DNA of 33,456 nt from Hymenobacter sp. (GCA_025353905.1 JANXNW010000045.1:1-33456); one strand, 5' to 3'; shown: positions 22,029 through 31,600, numbered from the stretch's first letter. Translations and numbers: made by a program. Notes: generated by a model not told the origin, from the sequence alone.

Positions 22029-24149
22029 ATGGCTCCAAAAACTACGCCTCTGGATAAGCTATTTCGCCGGGGCGCGCGGTTGCTTTTGCTGCTGCTGCTT
22101 ACGCTGCCGCTCGGCAACCTGGCCTGGGGCCAGGCGCGCAACGTGGAATTCACCCCGGAAAAAATAACCGACCGCGAAAGCCTGCGCGAGGCCCTGCGCG
22201 AGCTCAAGGCCGGCGACGAGGTCTACCGCGCCGACCCGCCCCGCTACGGCATCGCCCTGCCATTCTACCTGCGCGCCCAGCAGCGCAACCCCGACAACGC
22301 GGCCCTGAACTCGAAAATCGGCGACTGCTACCTGCACTCGGCTACCAAAGCGCTGGCGCTGCCTTATTTGCAGCGCGCCCTGGCCCTGGCCGCGCCCGCC
22401 GGCCCGCGCGACCACTACCTGCTGGCCCGCGCCCTGCACCTGAGCGCCAAGTGGGCCGAGGCCATTAAGGAATATGAGCTGGCCGGGCCGGTGGGCGGCA
22501 GCCGCCAGGCCGACGAAGGCGAGCTGACCGTGACGGCCGCCGACCTGGCCCGCCGGGTGCAGGAGTGCCGCAACGGCCAGACGATGGAGCAGCACCCGGT
22601 GCGCGTGTTCGTGGACAACCTCGGGCCGGCCATCAACTCGCCCGAGGCCGATTACAGCCCTGTCGTGTCGGCCGACGAAACCACGCTGCTCTTCACCTCG
22701 CGCCGGCCGGGGCCGGGCACCCCGCCCAAAGACGCCACCGGCGACGGCTACTACGAGGATATTTTTCAGGCTGAGCAAGTGGATGACGTCTGGGGCAAGG
22801 CCACTAACCTGGGGCCCGCCGTGAACGCGCCCGCCCGCCACGACGCCACCGTGGGCCTGGCCCCCGACGGCCAGCGCCTGCTCGTATATGTGGACGAAAA
22901 CGGCGGCGACCTGCGCGAAAGCACCCTGCGCGGCACCGCCTGGGGGCCGCCCCAGCGCCTGGGCGGCCGCATCAACTCGCGCTACCACGAGTCGTCGGCC
23001 TCGTACTCGCCCGATGGGCGGGTTTTGTATTTCGTCAGCGACCGGCCCCCTGCGGATGGGCCGGGCGCTCAGGGCGGGCGCGACATCTACAAGATAGAAA
23101 TCGATGGGACCAGCCCGGCCCAGAACCTGGGGCCGACCATCAACACGCCCTACGGCGAGGAAGCCGTGTTCGTGCTGCCCGATGGCAAGACGATGTACTT
23201 CTCGTCGGAAGGCCACGACACGATGGGCGGCTACGACATCTTCAAATCGACGTTTGAAGACGGCAAGTGGAGCAAGCCCGAAAACCTGGGCTGGCCGATA
23301 AATACGCCCGACGACGACGTGTTTTTCGTAACCTCAGCCTCGGGCCGGCACGGGTATTACTCGTCCGAGCGGCCCGGTGGGCTCGGCGGCAAGGACATTT
23401 ACCTGGTCACGTTCCTGGGGCCGGAAAAGCCGCCCGTGCTCAGCGAGGAAAGCCAGCTGCTGGCTTCCCGACTGGCCCCGCTCAACGAGACGCTGCTCGC
23501 GCCGCCCATCGGGCTGGCTACGGCCAGGGTGACCATCCTCAAGGGCGTCGTGACGGATGCCGTCAGCAAGCAGCCGCTCGAAGCCACGATTGACCTGGTA
23601 GACAACAAGTCGGGCGAAACCATCGCCACCTTCCGCGCCAACGCCGCCTCGGGCCGCTACCTGGTGAGCCTGCCCTCGGGCATCAACTATGGCATCGTGG
23701 TGCGGCAGGACGGCTACTTGTTTCACTCCGAGAATTTCGACCTGCCCGCCGCCGCCACCTACGCCGAGGTCATCAAGGATATCGCCCTCAAAAAGCTCGA
23801 AGTGGGCGCGGTTATCGTGCTGAATAACATCTTTTTCGACACGGGCAAGGCCAACCTGCGCTCCGAAAGCACCGCCGAGCTGGAGCGCTTGCGCAAGCTG
23901 CTGGCCACCACGCCCACGCTGAAGCTCGAAATGGCCGGCCACACCGACAACGTGGGCAAGCCCGCCTTCAACCGCGACCTGAGCCAGCGCCGCGCCCAGG
24001 CCGTGGTTAGCTACCTCACCCAGCACGGCGTGAGCGCCGGGCGCCTGAGCGCCGCCGGCTTCGGCGAAACCCGCCCCGTAGCCCCCAACACCAAGCGGTC
24101 GGGCAGGCAGCTCAATCGGAGAACTGAGTTCAAGGTAACGGGTAAATAG
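22029..24149 (+). CDS. PorE-like TPR / PD40 propeller / CarboxypepD_reg / OmpA protein
   Basis: A 706-residue exported protein. The start at 22029 (MAPKTTPLDKLFRRGARLLLL) gives a signal peptide ending AWGQA. Order: TPR-like helices (about 40-180); a WD40-like PD40 propeller with repeats such as YSPVVSADETTLLFTSRRPG, SYSPDGRVLYFVSDRP and DGKTMYFSSEGHD (about 195-460); a carboxypeptidase-regulatory-like domain starting near VTILKGVVTDAVSKQPLEATI (about 500-580); and an OmpA peptidoglycan-binding domain with NNIFFDTGKANL and GHTDNVGKPAFNRDLSQRRAQ (about 595-706). This is the layout of PorE (PG1058) of the type IX secretion system. However, PorE is a lipoprotein and here no cysteine follows the signal peptide, so it may be a paralogue rather than the core T9SS component. 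It should bridge peptidoglycan and outer membrane. Confidence 0.87.
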   Translation: MAPKTTPLDKLFRRGARLLLLLLLTLPLGNLAWGQARNVEFTPEKITDRESLREALRELKAGDEVYRADPPRYGIALPFYLRAQQRNPDNAALNSKIGDCYLHSATKALALPYLQRALALAAPAGPRDHYLLARALHLSAKWAEAIKEYELAGPVGGSRQADEGELTVTAADLARRVQECRNGQTMEQHPVRVFVDNLGPAINSPEADYSPVVSADETTLLFTSRRPGPGTPPKDATGDGYYEDIFQAEQVDDVWGKATNLGPAVNAPARHDATVGLAPDGQRLLVYVDENGGDLRESTLRGTAWGPPQRLGGRINSRYHESSASYSPDGRVLYFVSDRPPADGPGAQGGRDIYKIEIDGTSPAQNLGPTINTPYGEEAVFVLPDGKTMYFSSEGHDTMGGYDIFKSTFEDGKWSKPENLGWPINTPDDDVFFVTSASGRHGYYSSERPGGLGGKDIYLVTFLGPEKPPVLSEESQLLASRLAPLNETLLAPPIGLATARVTILKGVVTDAVSKQPLEATIDLVDNKSGETIATFRANAASGRYLVSLPSGINYGIVVRQDGYLFHSENFDLPAAATYAEVIKDIALKKLEVGAVIVLNNIFFDTGKANLRSESTAELERLRKLLATTPTLKLEMAGHTDNVGKPAFNRDLSQRRAQAVVSYLTQHGVSAGRLSAAGFGETRPVAPNTKRSGRQLNRRTEFKVTGK

Positions 24150-24211
24150 CGCGAGAGCAGGGCTCTTGGCAGCCCCTCTTCACGCGCGCCTCGCGACTTG
24201 GGACACTCGCC

Positions 24212-24261
24212 CCACTGGTCGGCCTGCCGTTGCGCGCCGCGCGCTAAACGGCGGCCAGTGG
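24212..24261. terminator. Possible hairpin in the convergent gap after the OmpA gene
   Basis: CCACTGG...GCCGTT and AACGGC...CCAGTGG face each other around a GCGCGC-rich loop, giving an imperfect GC-rich stem between the convergent ends of the OmpA-family gene and the pullulanase gene. No T-run follows, so it is not a classical intrinsic terminator. Confidence 0.35.
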
Positions 24262-24273
24262 CGCCTGCGGCAC

Positions 24274-26301
24274 TTACTGCACCAGAATGAGGGCCGTGCT
24301 GCCCGGCAAGCTTAGGCCGGCCGTGCCGACTTCTACCTTGTCCAGTCCGGCGGGGTTGATGGCCATCCCGCGCAGTACGGCCCGGTACTGGCCGGGCGGC
24401 ACGGGCAGCGCGGCGGGGGCGGCGGTGCCGTTGAAGAGCACCGTGATGCTGGCCCAGCGGTCTTGGCCGGCGTGGTCGAGCAGCTGGTAGCCGAGCGTGC
24501 CGGGCGGCAGGCCGGGCAGAAAAACCAGGTGCCGCGCAATCAGCTCCTGGGTGGGCAGCCGAAAAGCCGGGTGCGCCCGGCGCAGGGCAATGAGCTGGCG
24601 GTAAAACTCGCTCACGGCGCGGTAGCGGGCCTTGCGCGCCCAGTCGAGCCGGTTCACGCTGTCGGGCTGATTGTAGGAGTTGGAGCTGCCGCCTTTGGTG
24701 CGCAGAAAGTCGTCGCCGACCGCCAAAAACGGCACCCCCTGCGAGGTAAAAACGATAGTGGCGGCCAGCGCGTCGAGCCGGATGAGCTCCTCTTCGCTGG
24801 CGGCGGGGTGGGCGGCGCGCAGCTCGTCCCAGAGCGTGCGGTCGTCGTGGCAGGCCACGTAATTGAGGGCCTGGCCGGGCTGGCTGGCCCAGGGCGCTTG
24901 GCTGTAATTGACTTTCGAATAATCTATTTGCGGATGCTGCGTGGCCCCCACGATACCAAACTTGACGCTCTCCTCCAGGCCCGGCCGGCCGCCGGCGAAG
25001 CCGCCCACGGTGGGCTGGTTATAGGGCCCCTTGACAGCATCGCGCAGCTCGTCGCCGAAGGCCGCCACCCGGCTGAGCTGCCCGAGGTTGGCTTTCACGG
25101 CGCGCTCGGCTTCGGGCAGGGGCGAGGGGCCGGCCGCCCAGCCTTCGCCGTACACGAAAATGCGGTGGTCAATCAGGTCGAGGGACACGCGCACGGCCCG
25201 CATCGTGCCCACGTCGAGCACCCCCATCAAATCAAACCGGAAGCCGTCGAGGTGGTAGGCCCGCGCCCAGTACGTGGTGGCGTCCACGATGAGCTTGCGC
25301 ACCATGGGCCGCTCCGAGGCCAGCTCGTTGCCGCAGGCCGTAGCATTGGCCAGCGAGCCATCGGCCCGGTGCCGAAAATAATAGCCCGGCACGAGCTGCT
25401 CGAACGCGCTGGAGCCGGCGTCGGCGACGTGGTTGAAGACGACATCGGCCACTACGCCCAGCCGGTGCTGGTGCAGGGCAAGCACGAGCTGGCGCAGCTC
25501 GCGGACGCGGGCAGCCGGGTCAGCGGCATCGGTGGCGTAGGTGCCCTCGGGCACGAAATAATTCAGCGGGTCGTAGCCCCAGCCATAGCGGTCGGGCTGG
25601 GCGGGCGCGGCTTCGTCGAGCGAGTTGAAATCGTTGAAAGGCAGCAGGTGCAGGTGCGTAATGCCCAGCTCCAGCAAGTGCTGCAGGCCGGTGCTCACGC
25701 CGCCCGGCCCGGTGGTGCCGACCTGCGTCAGGCCCAAAAACCGGCCCCGGTGGGCGGCGCTCACGCCCGAGGCCGGGTCGCTGGTGAGGTCGCGGACGCT
25801 GGCTTCGCCGATGACGATGTCGGTGGCGTTGGGCTGGCGCGGGCGCTGGTCGTCGGCCCAGCCAGGCGGGGTGGCCTGGCTGGGGTCGAGCCAGGCCCCG
25901 CGCTGGCCGTTCACGCCCACGGCGCGGGCGTAGGGGTCGGGCACCTCGGCCCGCGCCTGGTCCCCGATGGTGGCCTGCACGGTGTAAAATCCGCCCGTGC
26001 CGGCCGGTCGCGTGGCGTACCAGGTGCCTTGCGACCCCCGCTTCATGGCGAAGCTGCCCGTGGCCGTGCCGCCCGTGCCGGCCGCGTAAAGGCGCAGCCG
26101 AACGTTTTTGGCCGTGGGGGCCCAAACGAGCAGCGTACCCTGGCCGGTCTGCGAATCGAACGTCAGGCCCAGGTCGGGGCCGGTGTAGTGAGGGTAGAGT
26201 GCAGTCGGGAAGCGGCGCTCGTCGGGGTCGGGCGGGGCGGCTGGTTGGCCGGGCGAAAGGGTAGGAGCGAGCACGAGAAGCAGGAGCAGCAGGCGGTTCA
26301 T
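24274..26301 (-). CDS. pulA: Exported type I pullulanase (GH13)
   Basis: A 675-residue glycoside hydrolase that cleaves alpha-1,6 branch points in pullulan, glycogen or amylopectin. A signal peptide (MNRLLLLLLVLAPTLSPGQ) sends it out of the cytoplasm. A CBM48-like beta-sandwich (about 40-130) precedes the GH13 barrel. Type I pullulanase signature: YGWGYDPLNYFVPEGTYATD (usually YNWGYDP). Catalytic residues are the nucleophile D357 in GFRFDLMG, the acid/base E386 in YGEGW and D486 in YVACHDDRTLWDEL; region I is DVVFNH. After HD most relatives have N, here D487. It is the last of three minus-strand genes with the beta-barrel proteins upstream. No SusC/SusD pair is present. Confidence 0.93.
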   Translation of the reverse strand: MNRLLLLLLVLAPTLSPGQPAAPPDPDERRFPTALYPHYTGPDLGLTFDSQTGQGTLLVWAPTAKNVRLRLYAAGTGGTATGSFAMKRGSQGTWYATRPAGTGGFYTVQATIGDQARAEVPDPYARAVGVNGQRGAWLDPSQATPPGWADDQRPRQPNATDIVIGEASVRDLTSDPASGVSAAHRGRFLGLTQVGTTGPGGVSTGLQHLLELGITHLHLLPFNDFNSLDEAAPAQPDRYGWGYDPLNYFVPEGTYATDAADPAARVRELRQLVLALHQHRLGVVADVVFNHVADAGSSAFEQLVPGYYFRHRADGSLANATACGNELASERPMVRKLIVDATTYWARAYHLDGFRFDLMGVLDVGTMRAVRVSLDLIDHRIFVYGEGWAAGPSPLPEAERAVKANLGQLSRVAAFGDELRDAVKGPYNQPTVGGFAGGRPGLEESVKFGIVGATQHPQIDYSKVNYSQAPWASQPGQALNYVACHDDRTLWDELRAAHPAASEEELIRLDALAATIVFTSQGVPFLAVGDDFLRTKGGSSNSYNQPDSVNRLDWARKARYRAVSEFYRQLIALRRAHPAFRLPTQELIARHLVFLPGLPPGTLGYQLLDHAGQDRWASITVLFNGTAAPAALPVPPGQYRAVLRGMAINPAGLDKVEVGTAGLSLPGSTALILVQ

Positions 26302-26326
26302 GCCGGCAAGCTACGGGGCGGAGCGA

Positions 26327-26393
26327 GTGAATGAGCGAATGAGTGAAATAGTCTTTGTCCTCCACTCTCTCATTCACTCATTTGCTCATTCAC
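26327..26393. repeat. Short inverted octamer element I
   Basis: GTGAATGAGCGAATGAGTGA (26327-26346) and its inverted copy at 26374-26393 match at 19 of 20 positions with a 27-bp loop. The 8-bp units are the same as in element G inside the glycosyltransferase gene. It lies between the stop of a beta-barrel gene and the start of the pullulanase gene, so it is in the 5' leader if the genes are co-transcribed. Confidence 0.85.
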
Positions 26394-26397
26394 CCCC

Positions 26398-27069
26398 TTA
26401 CTCCCCGCCAAAGCGGTAGCGCAGGCCCAGCGACGCGGACCCCACCGCCGTGCCGGGCGGGTTGAGCAAAGTCGTGGACAGATAGCCGCCCAGTACCATC
26501 TCGAATTGCGCGTCGAGCAGACCAACTAAGCGGCAGCTCACGCCGGGACCGATGCCGAGCAGCAGGTTGCGGGCGTTGGTGTTGAATTCGGAGGTAGCGG
26601 GGTTGTTCGGGAAGGGGTTAGGACCGTTGAAAGTGGTAGTCCCGGTCGAAGTGTATTGCCCGCACTCGTAGACGAAGCCGCCCAGCGCATACACCTGCAC
26701 CCGTTGGGTAGGGCGGCGCGTGAGGGTGTAGCGTCCCAGCAGGGCCAGGGCCAGCCGCCGGTCCGTTGCCGTGCCCTGTTGCGTGAATGGATACTCCGTC
26801 CCGCTGGCATCGCGGTAGCTACTAGGCAAGAAATAGTTGGACCGGTACGAGCTGTACGTGGCGCTGAGCTGCACCGCCCATCGGGGCCGCAGCTGGTAGC
26901 CAAGTGTGAGCTGCCCGGGCACGCCCACGCCGACGCCCGGCGACTGGTAGTAGCTCGTGTAGAGGGCCGCCCCGACGTAGAAGCGCTGAGTCGGAGCCGG
27001 TGGCGAGGGCACTTGCGCGTGAGCGGCCAGGGGCAGGGCTAAAAGCAGCAGTAGTTGATGCAGTCGCAT
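26398..27069 (-). CDS. Outer-membrane beta-barrel protein
   Basis: A 223-residue protein with a signal peptide (MRLHQLLLLLALPLAAHAQ) and alternating amphipathic strands such as RFYVGAALYTSYYQ, GQLTLGYQLRPRWAVQLSATYSSYR and the final SASLGLRYRFGGE. This is the look of a small porin-like outer-membrane barrel with about eight strands. It is related to the next gene upstream in the shared pattern LGYQLRPRWAVQLSATYS versus VGYRLRPRLTLQFALTYS and in the closing GLRYRFG/GLRYGLG. The two are tandem paralogues 78 bp apart. The function is unknown; a structural or uptake role is possible. Confidence 0.8.
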   Translation of the reverse strand: MRLHQLLLLLALPLAAHAQVPSPPAPTQRFYVGAALYTSYYQSPGVGVGVPGQLTLGYQLRPRWAVQLSATYSSYRSNYFLPSSYRDASGTEYPFTQQGTATDRRLALALLGRYTLTRRPTQRVQVYALGGFVYECGQYTSTGTTTFNGPNPFPNNPATSEFNTNARNLLLGIGPGVSCRLVGLLDAQFEMVLGGYLSTTLLNPPGTAVGSASLGLRYRFGGE

Positions 27070-27147
27070 AGCGAGGTGGGGAAAAGAGGAAAGAGAAAGA
27101 ACATCCTGGAGCGAACAGGCAGTCAGCCCAAGCCACCGATACGGTTG

Positions 27148-27822
27148 CTACCGTGAGCCCAGGCCGTAGCGCAGCCCCAGCGACAGGCCCGGGTCGGGCA
27201 CCGAGCGCAGCGCCATTACGTAGCTGTTGAGCGTAGCATCGAGCACGATTTCCAGGCGCTGAGCGCAGCGGTAGCGCGCACCCAGCCCGGCCGTGAGCCG
27301 GCCCAGCTCGTAGGCGTAGCCTTCGCGAAAGCTCGTGGTGGAAGAGACGTTCGTGCCGTAGTCCGTGTAGGTGTATTGGTAGAAGCTGCGGTAGCGCATC
27401 TGCTGAAGCACGTAGCCGCCCAGCAGGTCGAGTTGCAGGCGGCGCGCCGGCCGGCGCAGTGCGTAGCGCGCCAGCACCGCCCAGCTGAGCCGTCGCCAAC
27501 TGGCCTGCCCCACGTACTCGTTGCCATAGTCGGAGCCAGCGCTTTGCTGCCGGGAGCTGAGCTTGGAGTAGTCGAAGGTGGGGCGGCTGTAAGTCAGGGC
27601 GAATTGCAGGGTCAGCCGGGGCCGCAGCCGGTACCCGACGCTGGCCTGCACGGGCACTACCAGCTCGGCCAGGGAATTACCGCCAGCCTGTTGAAAATCA
27701 TCGTGTTGTGCGCTCAGACCCAGGTAATAGCGCGCCACGGGTGGGGCGGGCAGCTCCGGAATCTGGGCCAGGGCGCGGCCCAGGCTGCTCAGTAGCACCA
27801 GCAAAAGCAGTAGGCGTAACAT
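27148..27822 (-). CDS. Outer-membrane beta-barrel protein (paralogue)
   Basis: A 224-residue protein with a signal peptide (MLRLLLLLVLLSSLGRALAQ) followed by strands typical of a small outer-membrane barrel (RYYLGLSAQHDDFQ, LARYALRRPARRLQLDLLGG, LSLGLRYGLGSR). Length, order of segments and several motifs match the protein encoded just downstream, so tandem duplication followed by strong divergence is likely. It is the first gene of a minus-strand run (barrel, barrel, pullulanase). The gap upstream (27823-27960) is divergent with the sce7726-like gene and holds no recognised minus-strand promoter. Confidence 0.8.
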   Translation of the reverse strand: MLRLLLLLVLLSSLGRALAQIPELPAPPVARYYLGLSAQHDDFQQAGGNSLAELVVPVQASVGYRLRPRLTLQFALTYSRPTFDYSKLSSRQQSAGSDYGNEYVGQASWRRLSWAVLARYALRRPARRLQLDLLGGYVLQQMRYRSFYQYTYTDYGTNVSSTTSFREGYAYELGRLTAGLGARYRCAQRLEIVLDATLNSYVMALRSVPDPGLSLGLRYGLGSR

Positions 27823-27931
27823 AGCAGGTCCAGGGAGGAGTTAAGCTTGCCTGAGCAAATGTAATGGGCAGACCGCCATGCCCAAAAGCGCGGATGGACG
27901 AGCTCAAGCGGCTCCGGCTGCTCACCAACCC

Positions 27932-27939
27932 TACTTTTG
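27932..27939 (+). promoter_or_regulatory. Candidate -7 box (TACTTTTG) for the sce7726-like gene
   Basis: TACTTTTG is an exact match to TAnnTTTG and lies 21 bp upstream of the ATG at 27961. No TTTG -33 box is present at the expected distance. Confidence 0.5.
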
Positions 27940-27960
27940 CCTGTCCGCCATCAAACCTCC

Positions 27961-28569
27961 ATGAACGACCCCGCCCTGCGCGCCCGCCTCTACCCCTTGC
28001 TCACGGGCGGCGTATGGGTGGACGAGCTGCCCACCGGCAGCACCCGCGCCGACGTGGTGCACATCACCGAGCATTTCATGCACGGCTACGAGCTCAAGGG
28101 CGACGGCGACACGCTGGTCCGGGTTAAAAACCAGCTGCGCTGCTACGCTGAAGTGTACGACTTTGTCACGTTCGTCGTCACCGAAAAGCACCTGCCCAAG
28201 CTGTTGCCCCGGCTGCCCGCCTGGGTGGGCGTACTCGTGGCCGGGGCCGCCGAGAGCGACGGTTTGCGCCCGCACCGCCCGGCCGCCTACAACGCCCGGG
28301 TGCAGCGCGCACCCCTCGCGGCGCTGCTGCTGCTCGACGAGGTAAAGCAGTATTTACTGGCCCAGGGCCTGGCCGGGGCCAGCACCCTGCGCCAGCGCGA
28401 CGTGGCCCGCTACCTGCGCACGGCCCACGGCCTGCCCCTGTCGGGCCTGGCCCGGCACGTGCGCGAGCGGCTCATCGCCCGCCTGCCCGAGCGTCTGCAC
28501 TGGCGCGAGGTGCGCCGCGCCGAGCGCCAGCTCGTCAAGCAGGTGCGGGCGCGCCGCCGGGCCAAGTGA
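27961..28569 (+). CDS. sce7726-type protein with PD-(D/E)XK nuclease-like core
   Basis: A 202-residue protein from the ATG at 27961 (MNDPALRARLYPLL); the track start 8 residues earlier overlaps the likely promoter. The N-terminal half has TRADVVHITEHFMHGYELKGDGDTL, i.e. D31 on one strand and E44-x-K46 on the next, the catalytic pattern of the PD-(D/E)XK nuclease fold, followed by YAEVYDFVTFVVTEKHL. This resembles the sce7726/MmcB-like families linked to DNA repair or mobile DNA in other bacteria. The C-terminal third is basic (RRAERQLVKQVRARRRAK), which may bind nucleic acid. No partner nuclease or methylase is adjacent. Its stop is 4 bp from element J. Confidence 0.65.
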   Translation: MNDPALRARLYPLLTGGVWVDELPTGSTRADVVHITEHFMHGYELKGDGDTLVRVKNQLRCYAEVYDFVTFVVTEKHLPKLLPRLPAWVGVLVAGAAESDGLRPHRPAAYNARVQRAPLAALLLLDEVKQYLLAQGLAGASTLRQRDVARYLRTAHGLPLSGLARHVRERLIARLPERLHWREVRRAERQLVKQVRARRRAK

Positions 28570-28573
28570 AACT

Positions 28574-28659
28574 GTGAGACATGAGACTGTGGGAAGTGAG
28601 ATATGAGACTATCGCCTGATAACGTCTCATGTCTCACTTCCCACAGTCTCATGTCTCAC
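28574..28659. repeat. Inverted element J between convergent stops
   Basis: Two 36-bp arms (28574-28609, 28624-28659) match at 35 of 36 positions around a 14-bp loop. Arms are built of TGAGACA/TGAGACT heptamers around GTGGGAAG. The element fits exactly between the stop of the sce7726-like gene and the stop of the AsmA-like gene, which begins at the next base but one. It could act as a two-way terminator, though it lacks a T-run. Confidence 0.93.
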
Positions 28660-28660
28660 C

Positions 28661-31600
28661 TCAACGTGGCGCCTCGCCGCCGCTGAGCAGACGGGCGGGC
28701 AGCAGGTGCAGCGTCGTGTCGAGGCGCTGGCTCAGCAGCAGCTGGTGGCTGAGGCGGCGTACGCTGGCCTGGGCCTGGGCGAATTCTTTTTGCTGAAAAA
28801 ACCGCACCCGGTACTTTTCGCGGGGGGCTTCGCGGCGCAGGTGCACGTAGGTGAGGCGGCCGCCGGGGCGGCGGCGCACGGGCTCACCCGCCTGGATGCG
28901 GGCCTTGCGCCGCTCGTTGTTGCCGAGCAGCGCGTGCAGCGGGCTTAGGCCCAAAAACAAGTCGGCGCGGCCGTCGAGGTCGTAGCGGCCGCTGAGCTGC
29001 AGCTCGGTCAGGTTCGAGTTCAGGCGCAGGTCGGGGATGAGCAGCTCGCCCCGGCTCAGCAGAAATTCGCTGCTGACGGGCTCGAAGTACAGGTGCTCGG
29101 TGCGCTTTTGCAGAAACTTAAACCGAAACGCCTCGCGCAAGGCTTCCAGGTCCACCAGCTCCAGGCCGCGCAGGTCGGCTTTGAGGTAGGCGTTGGTTTG
29201 GTCGAGCTCCAGCAGAAAGCGCTCGTCGAGGTCAGTGCGCAAGGCGGCGGCGCAGCGCAGGCGGCCGCGGATGTTGTCGGCCCCCGGCAGGCTGGGCCGC
29301 AGCGCGGCGGCCGTGGCAAAGAGGGTCGAGAGGTCAATGTCTTCGAGCAGCACCTGGGCCTGGAGCGGGTGGTGCTGGCGGCCGGCGTTGGTGCGCAGCC
29401 GTCCGCGCAGCGTCACCCGGCCGTCGAGCGCGTTCAGGGTGCAGTCGTCGAGCAGGGCTTCGCCGGCCCGCAGCCGCGAGCTGAGCTGAAACTGCGAGCC
29501 GCGCACCGGCCCGTAGCGCACCTGCTCGGCCTGCACCCGCAGCCGGGCCGTGAAGGTGCCGTCCACGAACACGGAGGGCGCGGGCCCCTCCGCGCCGCGG
29601 GCCAGCGCCCGGCGGGCGCGCCGGTCGGCGCGGGCAACCGTGGCGGCCGAGTCGGGCGCGGGCGGGGCCACGCTGGCCAGCAGACGCAGCAGGCGCGGCA
29701 CGTCGAGGCTGAGGTAGCGCAGGTCGAGGGTAGCATCGGCGCTGGTCAGGTGCAGGCCGTCGAGCGTGGCTGTGGCCGAGCCCAGGCCCACGCCGCCCTG
29801 CGGGGCCACGAAGCGCAGCTCGGGCAGCAGCAGCCCGTTGCCGCGCTTTTCGAGGCGCAGGCGCAGCTCGCGCAGCTGCTCACCGCCGGGCAGCCCCAGC
29901 CCGCCGATGTCGCAGGTAATCTGCCCGTTGGCGGCCAGCAGCAGCTCCCGAATAGCCGGGCTGCCGCTTGGCCCGCCGGCCCGCCGCGCCGGGTGGCGCG
30001 GGGGCCGCGTCAGGCGCCCGAGCAGGTAGCGGTAGCTGAGCGTATCGAACTTAAACCGAAGATTATACGAGACCGGGGCCACCCGATTGGTCGAGTCGGT
30101 GGGCCACTGCGCCTCACCGCCCACCTCGCCCGCCCAGAGCCGCCCCCGAATGCCGCTGAGCTGGATGCGCTCGCCGTCGTGGCGCACCCGCACGGCCAGT
30201 GCGCGCAGCGTGTCGGTGGCCAGCCCCAGCCGGCCGCAGCGCAGGGCCACGTCGAAGCGCAGACCGGCCGGCACGAAGCGCGAGCCCAGCGTGGTGACGA
30301 TGCGCTGCCGGGCCGCCCGGCTGCGGCGGGGGGGCGGAGTTGTTCTGCCCACCATTGCTGTCCGGCCAGGCAGGCTGTCGGGCGCGCCGCTGGCCGTCGC
30401 TACTGCCGCGCCTCCTGCCGCCGGCCGGCGCAATAGCGCCCGCAGGCTGGCCAAGTCGAGCTGGTCGAGCGTCAGCTCGCCTTTAATATCGGTGGTGGGC
30501 TGCCTGTCAAGCAGATAGTCAAATAAATATCGGGTCGTGCCGCTGGCCCGAAACCGCATGCCGGCCAGCACCCCCGACGCGTTAGACAGGTGCCACACGC
30601 TGTCATTCAAGCCGATGCGCACGTTGAGGCCATGCAGGTCGGGCCGGCCGGGGCCGAGGTCGAAGGCCGCCTCGTGGAGCGTGGCCGTGCCGCGCACCGC
30701 CAGGTGGGTGTTGGCCAGAAAATCGCGCCGCAAGTCGCGCCGCGAGTCGCGCCGCATCGGGTCAGCCGCCGGCAGCCGGCCGCGCACCTGCACGTCGAGG
30801 TCGGCTGTGCCCTGGCGGGCCCGCCAGGGGCCGGGTACGCTCAGCAGGGCGGCCAGCGCGGGCAGGGCCGTGCGCCCGCGCAGCCGCCCGCTCACCACCG
30901 GCCGTCGGAAATTACGCACCGCGAAAGCCACGTCGAGCAGCCCGGCCGGCGAGTGGATGCGGCACTCGCTCAGGGTCAGCGACATCGTTTCGGGCCGGTG
31001 GGCGGGGCCGTTGTCGTAGGTGCCGCTCAAATCCCAGCGGTCAATGCGCCGGGCCGGGTCGGGCCACTGCACCTGCGCCCCGCGCAGGGCAAAGCGCAGC
31101 TCCACGTGAGGCCGCGCTTTGGGGCCGCTCAGCCCGTCCATCAAATATGTGATGTGGGCCTTGCTGGGGCTGCGCGCATCTTTCAAAAACGGCCGCAGGC
31201 TGGGCGGCAGCGCCACGCCGAGCACGCTGAGCAGGGGCTGGCTGCCGGCAAAGCGCAGGGCGAGCACCGTGCCGCGGGGCACGGCCGCTGTATCGGCCCG
31301 GTGCTCGCCGCTCACCCGCACGGTGTCGCCGTTGAGCGTGGCGCGGGAGTCCAGAAACTCGCCCCGCCGCGCCGCGAACCCGTAGCGGTAGTTGAGCCAG
31401 ACCCGCACGGGCTCGTCGGTGAGCAGCTCGCCGGTGCGGTTGCGCAGCTGCTCCAGGCGGCCCGTGGCCTGGCCGCGCACGGCCAGCACCCCGCCGCGCA
31501 GGCTGGCCGAGAGCCGCGCCTTCGCCACCTGCGCCCGCAGCGCGCTCTTGATGTAGTCGTTGCGCGTATCGAGCCGGAAGTTATAAATCAGCAGCGAGTC

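Noticed and set aside
24463-26334. 623-residue plus-strand ORF opposite the pullulanase gene
   Set aside because: Antisense shadow; the pullulanase frame carries all the catalytic motifs.
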